From an uncultured Lachnospiraceae bacterium (lineage in GTDB: Bacteria > Bacillota > Clostridia > Lachnospirales > Lachnospiraceae): DNA of 51,699 nt. The notes below the pieces were generated by a model, which was given only the letters and a program-made list of their open reading frames with translations, did not search any database and was not told where the DNA came from. Shown here in pieces: positions 16,815-26,407 of this stretch. How positions within the stretch are numbered: the stretch's first letter is position 1; each line of letters begins with the position of its first letter. The stretch spans positions 1-51,699 of the forward strand of contig CANREG010000015.1 in NCBI GenBank assembly GCA_947629565.1, in the 5' to 3' direction. The position numbers and the translations under genes were made by a program.

Positions 16815-17747
16815 ATGGCTAAGCGAAAAGAAAAGCCGCCCGAGGAGGGCTCGCCGGCATGGATGGCCACCTTTAGTGATTTGATGAACCTGCTCCTTTG
16901 TTTCTTTGTGCTTTTGTTTGCAAGCTCTACTATGGATGAGGGGAAGATTCAGAGAATTGCAGCTTCCTTTGAGAATATCAGCTTTAGTATCTTAGAGGCT
17001 GGTTCTGTATCTTTGGTGGAGGGAGCCGTTGTGTCCGGTGGAGTGACACAGCTTCCGGGAATTGAGTCTATCTTAGAGTACATTGGCGTTGCCTCTGAGG
17101 TGGAGGGCAATAATCAGGATTTATCTGCTACAGGCGCGGATGAGGGAACCAGTGACAGTTCCGACCAGCCGGACAGCATTGAAAATAACTCCGAGGAGAT
17201 TGTCGGTGGCAAAACCGATCAGGACAAGACAGAGTTGTCCGAGCAGGAGCTTAAAGAGAAGATGGATGAACAGGGGTTAGAGCAGTCTGAGGAGATGTAT
17301 GATGAGATTTCACAGATGGCAGAATCCTATAGCATAGATGACCGCATGGTCATGGATTATAACGCTCAGTATGTTTCCATAGACCTTAACGGAGCCATAC
17401 TTTTTAATCCCGGTGAAGCCGAGGTCAGGGAGGACGCCCTTATCTTTATGCAGAAGATTGCATCCATAATGGAGAGATACAGGGATTGTACCATTGAGAT
17501 AGAGGGGCATACGGACAATGTGCCAATCAGCACAGCCAAGTATGAGAGCAACCGGTATCTGTCCACGGCCAGGGCGAATAAGGTGTTGGAATATGTGGAA
17601 GCGCAGGCCAATCTCATTGATGCGAATATGAAGGTTGCCGGTTATGGGGACAGCCGTCCGGTGGCCTCTAATGATACAGAAGAAGGCCGTGCCAGAAACA
17701 GGCGGGTATCCATTAAGATATTTAACCCGTTGAATTCTGAATCATAA
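16815..17747 (+). CDS. motB: Flagellar motor stator protein MotB
   Basis: 310 residues: short basic N-terminus, one TM helix at about 18-38 with the ion-binding aspartate Asp22 in TFSDLMNLLLCFFVLLF, an acidic linker (about 90-165) that is longer and more Asp/Glu-rich than usual, and the OmpA-like peptidoglycan-binding domain (about 195-305) with EIEGHTDNVPIS and GYGDSRPVASNDTEEGRARN. GGAGGAGGCGG in the end of motA serves as ribosome site and the spacing between the genes is 2 bases. Confidence 0.97.
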   Translation: MAKRKEKPPEEGSPAWMATFSDLMNLLLCFFVLLFASSTMDEGKIQRIAASFENISFSILEAGSVSLVEGAVVSGGVTQLPGIESILEYIGVASEVEGNNQDLSATGADEGTSDSSDQPDSIENNSEEIVGGKTDQDKTELSEQELKEKMDEQGLEQSEEMYDEISQMAESYSIDDRMVMDYNAQYVSIDLNGAILFNPGEAEVREDALIFMQKIASIMERYRDCTIEIEGHTDNVPISTAKYESNRYLSTARANKVLEYVEAQANLIDANMKVAGYGDSRPVASNDTEEGRARNRRVSIKIFNPLNSES

Positions 17748-17768
17748 AGGGAGGAAGAAAAGAGAGAC

Positions 17769-18278
17769 ATGAAGAAGAATTTGATTACAGTTATCATATT
17801 GGCGTTGTGTGTTGTGAATTTGATTTTAAATGTTATGCTGGTGTTTGTCTGTATGCCTTCGGCGAAGAAGACAAACAATCTGATTTCAGAGATTGCCTCT
17901 GTGCTGAATCTGGAGTTAGAGAGCAATGACGGGCAGCCCACAGTCGAGCTTAAGAATATTGCCACCTATAATGTGGAGGCCCAGGTTGTCAACTTAAAAG
18001 ATGACGGCAGCGGCGATAAGCATTATGTACAGATGGGGATGACGTTGGAATTGGATAAGTCCTCCAAGGAATATGATGATTTGAATGCAGTCTTGACAGA
18101 TGCCCAGGGTGCGGTATTTGACGAGGCCAGAAATGTGGTTCAGAATTATACGTATGCAGAGGTTGACGACCAGGAGACGCAGGAAAAGATTAAAAAGCAG
18201 ATTTTGGACGCCCTGCAGAAGAAATATGGTACACAGTGTATATACCGGTTATCCTTTAGTAAGTTTACAATCCAATAG
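17769..18278 (+). CDS. fliL: Flagellar basal-body-associated protein FliL
   Basis: FliL surrounds the stator and stabilises it. The 169-residue product has one N-terminal TM helix (about 7-30) and the C-terminal FliL domain with YVQMGMTLELD and the end FSKFTIQ typical of the family. GGGAGGAAG precedes the ATG. Its place after motB and before fliM, and the normal length, support the call; sequence conservation is moderate. Confidence 0.9.
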   Translation: MKKNLITVIILALCVVNLILNVMLVFVCMPSAKKTNNLISEIASVLNLELESNDGQPTVELKNIATYNVEAQVVNLKDDGSGDKHYVQMGMTLELDKSSKEYDDLNAVLTDAQGAVFDEARNVVQNYTYAEVDDQETQEKIKKQILDALQKKYGTQCIYRLSFSKFTIQ

Positions 18279-18329
18279 TATTTATCAGTTTAGGCAGAAG
18301 GATTAGTTGGCTATTGGAGGTGTTATAGT

Positions 18330-19307
18330 ATGGCAGATGTGTTATCTCAAAATGAAATCGACGCCCTGTTAAAGCAGTTAAGCTCTGGCGAACTGGATGT
18401 CGATGAGATAAATGACGAACCTGCAGTAAAAATTAAAGATTATGATTTTGCCAGACCTTCCAAGTTTTCAAAGGAGCATTTGCGAACCCTTGAGATTATA
18501 TTTGAGCATTTTGGCAGATTGGTATCCAGCAATTTTCCGGCTTACCTGCGGAAAAATGTGCAGATTGATGTGATGAATTCAGAGGCAGTTACCTACTCCG
18601 AATTTGCCAATGCCCTTTCTAATCCGGTTTTATTGGGAATTGTGAATTTTGCTCCTCTTAATGGCAATATTTTGATTGAATTGGCTTCTAATCTTGGCTA
18701 TGCCATTATCGACCGTATGTTGGGCGGTATGGGCGATCCCTTGGAAAAGGCCAGGGATTTTTCGGAGATTGAGCTAAGCGTATTGGAAAGAATATTTTCC
18801 ATTTTGGTGGATTTATTGCGGGAGCCATGGCAGAATGTTATTGAAATCCATCCCCGGTTAGAGCGGATTGAGACCAATTCACAGTTCGCCCAGATTATTT
18901 CTCCGGGAGAGATGATTGCCATTGTTACCATTAATGTGGCAATCGGTACGGTTGAGGGCTTGATGAATATCTGTCTTCCCTTTATGACCTTAGAGGATAT
19001 TATGGATAAGCTGAACACCAAATACTGGTTTTCTATGATGCAGAACAACAATGAAGAGGCCTATAACGAGTATATTGAGGCGGCGATTACAAAAGCCCAG
19101 ATTCCGATTAAGGCATTGCTTGGCAAGAGCAGTATATCGGTAATGGATTTTATAAATTTACAAGTTGGCGATATTATCAGGCTGGATTCCCATGTGGATG
19201 AGGAATTAGACGTGTATGTCGGTAATATTGTTAAGTTTAAAGCGTTACCTGGTTCCGGTGCAGAGCACTATGCGGTGAAGGTGACAGAAATCATAAGAGA
19301 GGAGTAG
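18330..19307 (+). CDS. fliM: Flagellar motor switch protein FliM
   Basis: C-ring protein that receives CheY-P. The 325 residues begin with the CheY-binding peptide LSQNEIDALL (residues 5-14), continue with the CheC-like middle domain (ending before residue 230) and finish with the SpoA/FliN-like domain (about 240-322). GGAGGTG lies upstream of the ATG. Only 4 bases separate it from fliY. Confidence 0.97.
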   Translation: MADVLSQNEIDALLKQLSSGELDVDEINDEPAVKIKDYDFARPSKFSKEHLRTLEIIFEHFGRLVSSNFPAYLRKNVQIDVMNSEAVTYSEFANALSNPVLLGIVNFAPLNGNILIELASNLGYAIIDRMLGGMGDPLEKARDFSEIELSVLERIFSILVDLLREPWQNVIEIHPRLERIETNSQFAQIISPGEMIAIVTINVAIGTVEGLMNICLPFMTLEDIMDKLNTKYWFSMMQNNNEEAYNEYIEAAITKAQIPIKALLGKSSISVMDFINLQVGDIIRLDSHVDEELDVYVGNIVKFKALPGSGAEHYAVKVTEIIREE

Positions 19308-19311
19308 GAAC

Positions 19312-20472
19312 ATGGATGGAATGTTATCACAGGAAGAGATCAATGCATTACTGGGTAATATGACTGGTGATGATAGTTCTCCGTCTTCTGACTCTGGCAT
19401 TTCCCTGACACCACAGGAACAGGATGCGGTAGGAGAGATTTCCAATATCTGTATGGGTACGGCGGCCACAACCCTGTATTCCCTTGTCAACCAGAAGGTA
19501 ACCATTACAACGCCGTCTGTATCGATTTGTACATGGGATGAATTGGTGGCAGATTATGAGAGACCTTGTGTGTTTATCACAATTTCATACAAGGAGGGAA
19601 TTGACGGTAATAATGTCTTGATTCTTCGTGAAGATGATGTTAAAGTAATAACAGACTTAATGATGGGAGGAGACGGAACCAATCTGGTGGATGAGCTTTC
19701 CGATTTGCATTTAAGCGCAATCTGCGAGGCCATGAATCAGATGATGGGTTCTTCTGCAACCTCATTGTCAACGATGTTGGGAGAAAAGATTGACATCTCG
19801 CCACCGTCAGCAGAGTTAGTGGATTTGACGGGGAATGGTGCCATAGAAGGAATGGGGATGTTTCAGAATCATTCCTTTGTGAAGGTGTTTTTCAAGATGG
19901 AGATTGGAGACCTGGTAGACAGCAGTATTATGCAGCTTTATCCAATCGACTTGGCCAAGGATTTATATAACAAATTTGAATCCAATCAAGAGCCGGAGGA
20001 GACACCGCCGCCAAAGGCTGCGGAACCACAGTCTCAGCCGGCGCCACAACCACAGCCCCAACCGGCAGCAGCCAGTCAGGCGCCTCCAGCAGGGGCAGGT
20101 CAGCCGATGATGGGCCAGCCAATGGGAGCCCCGATGATGGGGATGCCTTATGGATATGCACCGCCTATGCAGGATGTGAATGTACAGCCGGTACAGTTCC
20201 AGCCATTTAATGCGGCGTTTAACCCGATTACCCAGCAGGAGAACATTGATTTGATTATGGATGTTCCGTTGGAGGTTACCGCAGAACTTGGACGAACGAG
20301 CAAATCCATTAAGGAGATTTTGGAACTGGCTCCGGGAACGATTATTGAGCTGGATAAGCTGGCTGGGGAACCGATTGACGTCTTAGTCAATGGCAAGCTG
20401 GTAGCAAAAGGTGAGGTTGTTGTAATTGAGGAGAGCTTTGGTATTAGAGTTACTGATATCATTAAAGAATAA
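19312..20472 (+). CDS. fliY: Flagellar motor switch phosphatase FliY
   Basis: FliY is the Gram-positive C-ring protein that fuses a CheY-P phosphatase with a FliN domain. The 386 residues include an N-terminal CheY-binding-like peptide (MLSQEEINALL), two intact CheC-type active sites of the form D/S-x3-E-x2-N-x3-G (Asp38/Glu42/Asn45/Gly49 and Ser135/Glu139/Asn142/Gly146), a Pro/Gln/Met-rich linker (about 228-290) and the C-terminal FliN/SpoA domain (about 305-385). AGAGGAGTAGG before the ATG is inside the end of fliM. Confidence 0.96.
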   Translation: MDGMLSQEEINALLGNMTGDDSSPSSDSGISLTPQEQDAVGEISNICMGTAATTLYSLVNQKVTITTPSVSICTWDELVADYERPCVFITISYKEGIDGNNVLILREDDVKVITDLMMGGDGTNLVDELSDLHLSAICEAMNQMMGSSATSLSTMLGEKIDISPPSAELVDLTGNGAIEGMGMFQNHSFVKVFFKMEIGDLVDSSIMQLYPIDLAKDLYNKFESNQEPEETPPPKAAEPQSQPAPQPQPQPAAASQAPPAGAGQPMMGQPMGAPMMGMPYGYAPPMQDVNVQPVQFQPFNAAFNPITQQENIDLIMDVPLEVTAELGRTSKSIKEILELAPGTIIELDKLAGEPIDVLVNGKLVAKGEVVVIEESFGIRVTDIIKE

Positions 20473-20499
20473 AGTATTTTATGAAATGGAGAAAAGGAT

Positions 20500-20862
20500 A
20501 TGGCAAAAAGTATTTTAATTTGTGATGATGCAGCTTTTATGAGAATGATGATCAAGGATATTTTGGTCAAGAATGGTTACACCATTGCCGGGGAGGCGGA
20601 GAACGGCGCGAAAGCGGTAGAGAAGTACGCTGAGACGCAGCCGGATCTTGTGCTGATGGATATTACCATGCCGGAGATGGATGGAATCCAGGCACTTAAG
20701 AAGATTAAGGAGAGCGATCCCAATGCCAGTGTTGTTATGTGTTCTGCTATGGGACAGCAGGCAATGGTTATTGAGAGCATTCAGTCAGGAGCAAGGGATT
20801 TCATTGTTAAGCCGTTCCAGCCGGACAGAGTGTTAGAGGCAGTTAAGAAGGCTGTGGAGTAA
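20500..20862 (+). CDS. cheY: Chemotaxis response regulator CheY
   Basis: Single-domain receiver of 120 residues. Acidic pocket Asp9/Asp10, phospho-acceptor Asp54 in LVLMDITMPEMDG, Ser in VVMCSAMG and Lys104 in IVKPF are all present. CheA (30016-32082) should phosphorylate it and CheY-P then binds FliM and FliY. The position right after fliY equals B. subtilis cheY. AATGGAGAAAAGG precedes the ATG. Confidence 0.96.
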   Translation: MAKSILICDDAAFMRMMIKDILVKNGYTIAGEAENGAKAVEKYAETQPDLVLMDITMPEMDGIQALKKIKESDPNASVVMCSAMGQQAMVIESIQSGARDFIVKPFQPDRVLEAVKKAVE

Positions 20863-20863
20863 T

Positions 20864-21244
20864 ATGATTTTGACTCGTGCAGCCGGTACTTCCAATCTGG
20901 AAAGTATTGGGCAGTTAATCTGCCTGATTATACTGTTTCTGTTTGTGTTGTTTTTAGCTTATTTAGCTGCCCGGATTTCCGGCAGCTTTCAGTCCAATGC
21001 GATGAATAAGCGCAGCAATATCAGAATCATTGAAGTGTTCCGGGTATCAAACAATAAGGTGATTGAGATTGTGAAGGTGGGAGAACAGTATCTTGTTCTT
21101 GCGGTCTGCAAAGACAATATCACACTGCTTACCCGTTTGGACGAGGCCGAGGTCAAAGAACCGGAGACCACCTTGGAACCGATTAATTTTAAAAACATAC
21201 TGGAAAAGATGAGAAGTGAAAAGCGCAATCATGATCAAAAATAA
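20864..21244 (+). CDS. fliO: Flagellar biosynthetic protein FliO (FliZ)
   Basis: FliO helps assemble the FliP ring of the export gate. The 126-residue product has one TM helix (about 17-38: LICLIILFLFVLFLAYLAAR) and a small cytoplasmic domain with IRIIEVFRVSNNKVIEIVKV and GEQYLVLAVCKDNITLLTRL, the conserved FliO fold region. The start lies 1 base after the cheY stop, and the gene overlaps the beginning of fliP. It is called fliZ in Bacillus. Confidence 0.88.
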   Translation: MILTRAAGTSNLESIGQLICLIILFLFVLFLAYLAARISGSFQSNAMNKRSNIRIIEVFRVSNNKVIEIVKVGEQYLVLAVCKDNITLLTRLDEAEVKEPETTLEPINFKNILEKMRSEKRNHDQK

Positions 21245-22082
21245 TACAAAGCAGGCGGGAAAGCATCATCGCCTGAAGAAATTTTTAATTGCTTATTTGA
21301 TAATATTTTCTGTATTATGTCTGGGATATCAGGTGAAAGCCACCGGCATAACAGATGATGAAATTAATAATGAGACAGAGGAATTAACCAATCTGGAGAA
21401 TGATGTGCCGTTTTCCATGGGAGTCCGTGTGGATACTTCCAATGACGAGGGCACTCTGGCAGGTACGCTTCAGATGCTTTTGGTAATTACTGTCATATCG
21501 TTAGCTCCATCAATCGTTGTTATGATGACGTCCTTTACCAGAATTATAGTCGTTTTCCATTTTTTGCGGACGGCTCTTGGTACACAGTCGGCGCCTCCTA
21601 ATAATGTATTGGTAGGGCTTGCCTTGTTTTTAACCCTTTTTATTATGACGCCGACCCTGCAACGGATTAATGAGGAGGGAATCAAGCCGCTGTCCAATGG
21701 GGAGATTACCCAGGAGGAGGGGCTTAAGGCCTGTATGGAACCCTTAAGGGAATTTATGTTTAACAATGTGGATATGGAAGACATTAATTTCTTTTTGGAT
21801 ATGTCTAAGACAGAAGATGTAGAAGAGCTTTCAGATGTGCCAAGCTCTGTATTGATTCCGGCTTTTATGATGGGAGAGCTCAGAAAATCCTTTATCATTG
21901 GATTTATGATTTATATACCGTTTATCATTATTGATATGGTAGTAGCGTCCACCCTGATGGCGATGGGTATGATGATGCTGCCGCCAACTACGATTTCCAT
22001 GCCCTTTAAGATTTTGCTGTTTGTCATGGCAGACGGCTGGAATCTGGTGATTGGAGAAGTGGTAAAGAGTTTTAATTACTGA
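21231..22082 (+). CDS. fliP: Flagellar export gate protein FliP
   Basis: Core of the type III export channel (FliP5FliQ4FliR1). The 283 residues include an N-terminal cleavable-type signal (basic HHRLKKFL then a hydrophobic stretch to about residue 38), FliP hallmark MMTSFTRIIVVFHFLRTALG, TQSAPPNNVLVGLALFLT, and the C-terminal MGMMMLPPTTISMPFKILLF. ATG 21231 overlaps fliO by 14 bases; an in-frame GTG at 21216 is possible and neither start has a strong ribosome site. Confidence 0.96.
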   Translation: MIKNNTKQAGKHHRLKKFLIAYLIIFSVLCLGYQVKATGITDDEINNETEELTNLENDVPFSMGVRVDTSNDEGTLAGTLQMLLVITVISLAPSIVVMMTSFTRIIVVFHFLRTALGTQSAPPNNVLVGLALFLTLFIMTPTLQRINEEGIKPLSNGEITQEEGLKACMEPLREFMFNNVDMEDINFFLDMSKTEDVEELSDVPSSVLIPAFMMGELRKSFIIGFMIYIPFIIIDMVVASTLMAMGMMMLPPTTISMPFKILLFVMADGWNLVIGEVVKSFNY

Positions 22083-22110
22083 CGGATAGATTTAGATGGG
22101 ATGTGAGTAG

Positions 22111-22380
22111 ATGACAACAGATGTCGTTATTGATATTGCAAGAGAGGCCCTTTGGCTGATTATTAAATGTTCTTCCCCGCTGCTGTTAGTTTCCCTGATT
22201 GTAGGTCTGGTAATCAGTATTTTCCAGACGGTTACCTCCATACAGGAGCAGACTTTAACCTTTGTTCCGAAGATACTCAGTATCTTTATTACACTGATTG
22301 TCTGCGGCGGCTGGATTATGAACAATATTATAGAATTTATGAATCGTTTGTTTGAGGATTTTTCCACCTATGTGAGGTAA
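22111..22380 (+). CDS. fliQ: Flagellar export gate protein FliQ
   Basis: 89-residue membrane protein with two hydrophobic hairpin segments (about 17-38 and 52-74). The family block PLLLVSLIVGLVISIFQTVT followed by SIQEQTLTFVPKI is intact. It forms the lateral part of the export gate. The ribosome site is GGATGTGAG. Six bases separate it from fliR. Confidence 0.96.
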   Translation: MTTDVVIDIAREALWLIIKCSSPLLLVSLIVGLVISIFQTVTSIQEQTLTFVPKILSIFITLIVCGGWIMNNIIEFMNRLFEDFSTYVR

Positions 22381-22386
22381 TGACAT

Positions 22387-23166
22387 ATGATCGAACAATC
22401 CTTTTCCATTTATCATTTGGAATACTTTCTGGCTATCCTTGCCAGAGTAATGGGAGCAATGGTTTTTGCCCCCATTTTTGGTAATGTAACAGTGACAAGA
22501 AGGGTGCGGATTATGCTGGGAATCGGCGTGGCGCTTATTCTGTATACGGCTTATCCCTATACGCCCCTTAATTATACAACTTTTATCGGTTATACAGTGA
22601 TTGTGGTAAAAGAACTGGTGGTGGGGCTGACGCTCGGATTTACCGCCAATATGGTGTTGACCATTATCAACGCCGCAGGACAGTTTATTGACCGGGAACT
22701 CGGGTTTTCCATGGTTTCCAATTTTGACCAGACTTTTAATACAGAGACGACGATTTCGGCCCAGTTTTACAGTATGCTGGTTATGATTTTGATGCTGGTG
22801 CTGAATCTGCACTACTATATTTTATCTGCCCTGTCGGATTCCTTTACCCTGATTCCTCTTGGCAATGTAACCATTGATACCGGGGCGCTTTACGATACCA
22901 TGATTGGGTACATTACCCAGTATTTTATCATTGCCCTCAGAATCAGCCTGCCGGTGCTGATTGCCATTATGCTGTTAAATGTGGTTTTGGGAGTGCTGGC
23001 AAAGACGGCGCCGCAGATGAATATGTTTGTGGTGGGAATCCAGCTTAAGATTTTTGTCGGCTTTGGCGTGATAGCAGTTACCCTGCCTTTTTTATCTACC
23101 ATAACCGGATATCTGTATGAACAGATGCAGAAGGTGGTTATGGATGTGCTGCAGGTATTTTATTAG
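22387..23166 (+). CDS. fliR: Flagellar export gate protein FliR
   Basis: 259-residue integral membrane protein of the export gate, with about six hydrophobic segments. Family features seen are ARVMGAMVFAPIFGN near the N-terminus, KELVVGLTLGFTANMVLTII, and GVLAKTAPQMNMFVVGIQLK in the C-terminal half. A GAGGT element at the end of fliQ serves as ribosome site. It is a separate gene here, not fused to flhB as in some clostridia. Confidence 0.96.
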   Translation: MIEQSFSIYHLEYFLAILARVMGAMVFAPIFGNVTVTRRVRIMLGIGVALILYTAYPYTPLNYTTFIGYTVIVVKELVVGLTLGFTANMVLTIINAAGQFIDRELGFSMVSNFDQTFNTETTISAQFYSMLVMILMLVLNLHYYILSALSDSFTLIPLGNVTIDTGALYDTMIGYITQYFIIALRISLPVLIAIMLLNVVLGVLAKTAPQMNMFVVGIQLKIFVGFGVIAVTLPFLSTITGYLYEQMQKVVMDVLQVFY

Positions 23167-23183
23167 AGTGGAGTGTTTCACAG

Positions 23184-24308
23184 ATGACATACGAATATAA
23201 GATTCGGCTGCCCTTAGACCTTCAGATGTTTGCCAAAGAAGGTCCGGGAGGAGAGAAAACAGAAGAAGCAACCTCTAAGAAGTTGGAGGACGTGCGGGAA
23301 GAAGGTAATGTGGCAAAGAGTACCGAGGTTGTTACTGCCGCTACGTTACTGGGCCTGTTTGTGTGCCTGCGCGTTGCTATGGGCTTTGTGGGTAACCGGC
23401 TGTTGGATGCGTTCGATACCTTTTATACGCTGATTCCCCGGTATACAAGGGACGGGATTGATGTTGCGGCTCTTACCTCCCTTACTGCTGACGCATTGTT
23501 AAACCTGTGCATTGTAATCCTGCCTTTTTTGCTGTTCGGACTGTTGATTGCATTTTTCGGTAACGCCTTGCAGTTTAAGTTTAAGGTAACGACTAAGCCA
23601 TTACAGCCAAAATTCAGCAAAATGAATCCGATTAACGGGTTTAAGCGTATGTTTTCCCTGAATACGTTTATGGAGCTAATCAAGTCAATCGTAAAAATTG
23701 GATTTATCGCATATATTTCCTACGGGGTGCTGTCGGATCATGCGAGGGACTTGTATTTAATCTATGATATGTCGTTAGAGCAGAGCATTCTGCTTATGTA
23801 CGATATCGTAACGGAGCTGCTTTGGAAAATCTGCCTTTTGTTTATGGTTATTGCCGCTGCGGATTTGTTTTATCAGCGTTGGAAATTTAAAGAGGACAAC
23901 AAGATGACCAAGCAGGAGGTCAAAGATGAGTTTAAGAATCAGGAAGGAGACCCAAAGGTAAAGGGACAGCAGAGACAGCGGATGCAGCAGGCTTCCCAGC
24001 GGCGTATGATGGCGGCGGTTCCGGAAGCGGATGTGGTCATTACCAACCCTACTCATTTTGCCGTGGCGCTCGCTTATAAATCCGGTGAGACACAGGCGCC
24101 TGTTGTAGTGGCTAAGGGCGCAGACTTTTTAGCGGGAAGGATTAAGGAGATTGCCAGGGAGTATCGGGTAGAAATTGTGGAAAACAAGCCTTTAGCAAGA
24201 ATGTTATATTACAATGTAGATGTGGATGCAGAAATCCCGCCGGAGCTTTATCAGGCGGTGGCGGAGGTCTTAGCTTATGTGTATCAGCTTCACAATAAGG
24301 TGAGCTGA
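23184..24308 (+). CDS. flhB: Flagellar export switch protein FlhB
   Basis: FlhB wraps the gate and switches export specificity from hook to filament, with FliK. The product is 374 residues, with four TM segments between about 45 and 235 and a cytoplasmic domain with the autocleavage site Asn288-Pro289-Thr290-His291. The N-terminus carries an extra leader (LPLDLQMFAKEG) seen in clostridial homologues, then EKTEEATSKKLEDVREEGNV, the common FlhB start. The FliK partner is at 11463-12980. Confidence 0.97.
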   Translation: MTYEYKIRLPLDLQMFAKEGPGGEKTEEATSKKLEDVREEGNVAKSTEVVTAATLLGLFVCLRVAMGFVGNRLLDAFDTFYTLIPRYTRDGIDVAALTSLTADALLNLCIVILPFLLFGLLIAFFGNALQFKFKVTTKPLQPKFSKMNPINGFKRMFSLNTFMELIKSIVKIGFIAYISYGVLSDHARDLYLIYDMSLEQSILLMYDIVTELLWKICLLFMVIAAADLFYQRWKFKEDNKMTKQEVKDEFKNQEGDPKVKGQQRQRMQQASQRRMMAAVPEADVVITNPTHFAVALAYKSGETQAPVVVAKGADFLAGRIKEIAREYRVEIVENKPLARMLYYNVDVDAEIPPELYQAVAEVLAYVYQLHNKVS

Positions 24309-24352
24309 TAAAATAAAAATACGGGTATAAAGAGAAGGAGGTGTGGATATAA

Positions 24353-26407
24353 ATGAAAAAGGCAGATTTATTTGTAGGCTTGTATTTGCTGGCGGCTGTC
24401 ATATTTTTCATTATTCCGATACCGAATTTTCTTTTGGATATACTGATTACCTTTAACCTAATGGTGGCGTTGATTATCCTGTTTAACTGTCTGTATGCAA
24501 AGGAAACCCTGGCAATGTCCAGCTTTCCGACCATACTGTTGTTTTCCACCATTTTCAGGATCTCTCTCAATGTGTCCTCGACCAGACTGATTCTTTCCAC
24601 CGGTAATCCGGGAGTAGTAGTCAGGACATTTGGTAATTTTGTCGGCGGCGGTAATCTGGTGATTGGAGCCATTATCTTTATTGTGCTGGTTATCGTGCAG
24701 ATGGTGGTTATCAATAAAGGTTCCGAGCGTGTTTCCGAGGTAACGGCCCGGTTTACATTGGACGCCATGCCCGGTAAACAGATGGCCATTGATGCGGATT
24801 TGAATACGGGCGCCATTACGGATAAAGAGGCTATGGAACGGCGGGATAAGATACAGCAGGAATCCGCATTTTACGGTTCCATGGATGGTGCCACCAAGTA
24901 TGTAAAGGGAGACGCTATTGCCGGCCTGATTATTACAGTGATTAATCTGGTGGGCGGAATTATTTTAGGTATGATGATGCAGGGACTGCCATTGGCGGAG
25001 GCGGTGTCCCAATATACGATTTTGACGATTGGCGACGGTCTGGTGTCCCAGATTCCTTCCATGCTGATTTCCGTAGCTACCGGTATTCTGGTAACGAAGG
25101 CGTCTAAGGCGGATAATATCGGGGATGTGATGATTGGCCAGCTTTTTCAGGTGCCTAAGGTGCTTTACATGGTGGGCGGCACACTGTGCTTTTTAGGTGT
25201 GTTCACGCCGCTTAGAAGCGAGGGAAGAATTCTGGTGTATCTGGGTATGGGACTGGGAATGATTGTCTTGGGAAGATTGATTGCCCATACCGAGGAAGTG
25301 GCGGCTATAGAAGAAGAGGTACAGGAGGAAGAGGTACAGGCAGACGAGATCAGGCGGCATGAAAATGTCAACGCTCTTTTGCAGGTGGACCCCATCGAGC
25401 TGGAATTCGGTTATGGTATTATTCCGTTAGCCGATGTGAATCAGGGCGGCGACCTGCTTGACAGGGTGGTTATGATCAGAAGGCAGATTGCGTTGGAATT
25501 AGGCGCAGTAGTGCCGATTATCCGTTTGAGAGATAATATTCAGCTGAATCCGAACCAGTATATCATTAAGATCAAGGGCATCCAAATCAGCGAGGGAGAA
25601 ATTTTGTTTGACCACTATATGGCCATGAACCCCGGTTATGTGGAGGAGGAGATTACCGGTATTCCCACCTTTGAACCCTCCTTTCACCTGCCGGCAATCT
25701 GGATTACCGAATCCCAAAGAGAGCGGGCGGAATCCATGGGATATACGGTGGTGGACCCGCCGTCAATTATTGCCACGCATTTGACAGAGATTATAAAGGC
25801 GCATTTAGACGAGTTGCTGACCAGACAGGATGTCCAGAACTTAATCAACAATGTAAAGGAAAACAATGCTACTTTGATAGACGAACTGGTTCCAAAGCTG
25901 ATTGGAGTTGGCGAGATTCAAAAGGTTTTACAAAATCTTTTGGCCGAGGGCATTTCCATCAGGGATTCGGTTACGATTTTCGAAACCTTAGCGGATTATG
26001 CGCCCTCCACGAGAGATACGGATGTGCTGACAGAATATGTAAGGCAGCGCTTAAAGAGGGCTATCTCTAATACCTATTTCTCTGGCGAGGAGATGACGAC
26101 AGTGGTGACGCTAGACCCGAAGGTGGAACAGGATATCATGAATTCCATTAAACAGACGGAGCAGGGAGCGTATATTACTCTTGATCCGGCAACCACAAAG
26201 AAGATACTGAATTCCGTGGAAAATGAAGTGAAGAAATTGGAAAGCCAGGGCAAGGCGCCGATTATTATTACATCTCCTATTGTGAGAATGTATTTTAAGA
26301 AGTTGACAAAAGACTATTTTAAGGATTTAATAGTAGTATCCTATAACGAAATTGAATCGGATGTAGAATTACAATCCATTGGGGTGGTGACAACAGATGA
26401 TAATTAA
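24353..26407 (+). CDS. flhA: Flagellar export protein FlhA
   Basis: Nonameric export gate component: an N-terminal membrane part with about eight TM segments and a C-terminal cytoplasmic ring that docks chaperone-substrate complexes. 684 residues is normal. The FHIPEP-family signature region is visible (RISLNVSSTRLILSTG, GSERVSEVTARFTLDAMPGK and KQMAIDADLNTGAITDKEA). AGAAGGAGGTGTGG precedes the ATG. The stop overlaps flhF by 11 bases, indicating translational coupling. Confidence 0.98.
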   Translation: MKKADLFVGLYLLAAVIFFIIPIPNFLLDILITFNLMVALIILFNCLYAKETLAMSSFPTILLFSTIFRISLNVSSTRLILSTGNPGVVVRTFGNFVGGGNLVIGAIIFIVLVIVQMVVINKGSERVSEVTARFTLDAMPGKQMAIDADLNTGAITDKEAMERRDKIQQESAFYGSMDGATKYVKGDAIAGLIITVINLVGGIILGMMMQGLPLAEAVSQYTILTIGDGLVSQIPSMLISVATGILVTKASKADNIGDVMIGQLFQVPKVLYMVGGTLCFLGVFTPLRSEGRILVYLGMGLGMIVLGRLIAHTEEVAAIEEEVQEEEVQADEIRRHENVNALLQVDPIELEFGYGIIPLADVNQGGDLLDRVVMIRRQIALELGAVVPIIRLRDNIQLNPNQYIIKIKGIQISEGEILFDHYMAMNPGYVEEEITGIPTFEPSFHLPAIWITESQRERAESMGYTVVDPPSIIATHLTEIIKAHLDELLTRQDVQNLINNVKENNATLIDELVPKLIGVGEIQKVLQNLLAEGISIRDSVTIFETLADYAPSTRDTDVLTEYVRQRLKRAISNTYFSGEEMTTVVTLDPKVEQDIMNSIKQTEQGAYITLDPATTKKILNSVENEVKKLESQGKAPIIITSPIVRMYFKKLTKDYFKDLIVVSYNEIESDVELQSIGVVTTDDN

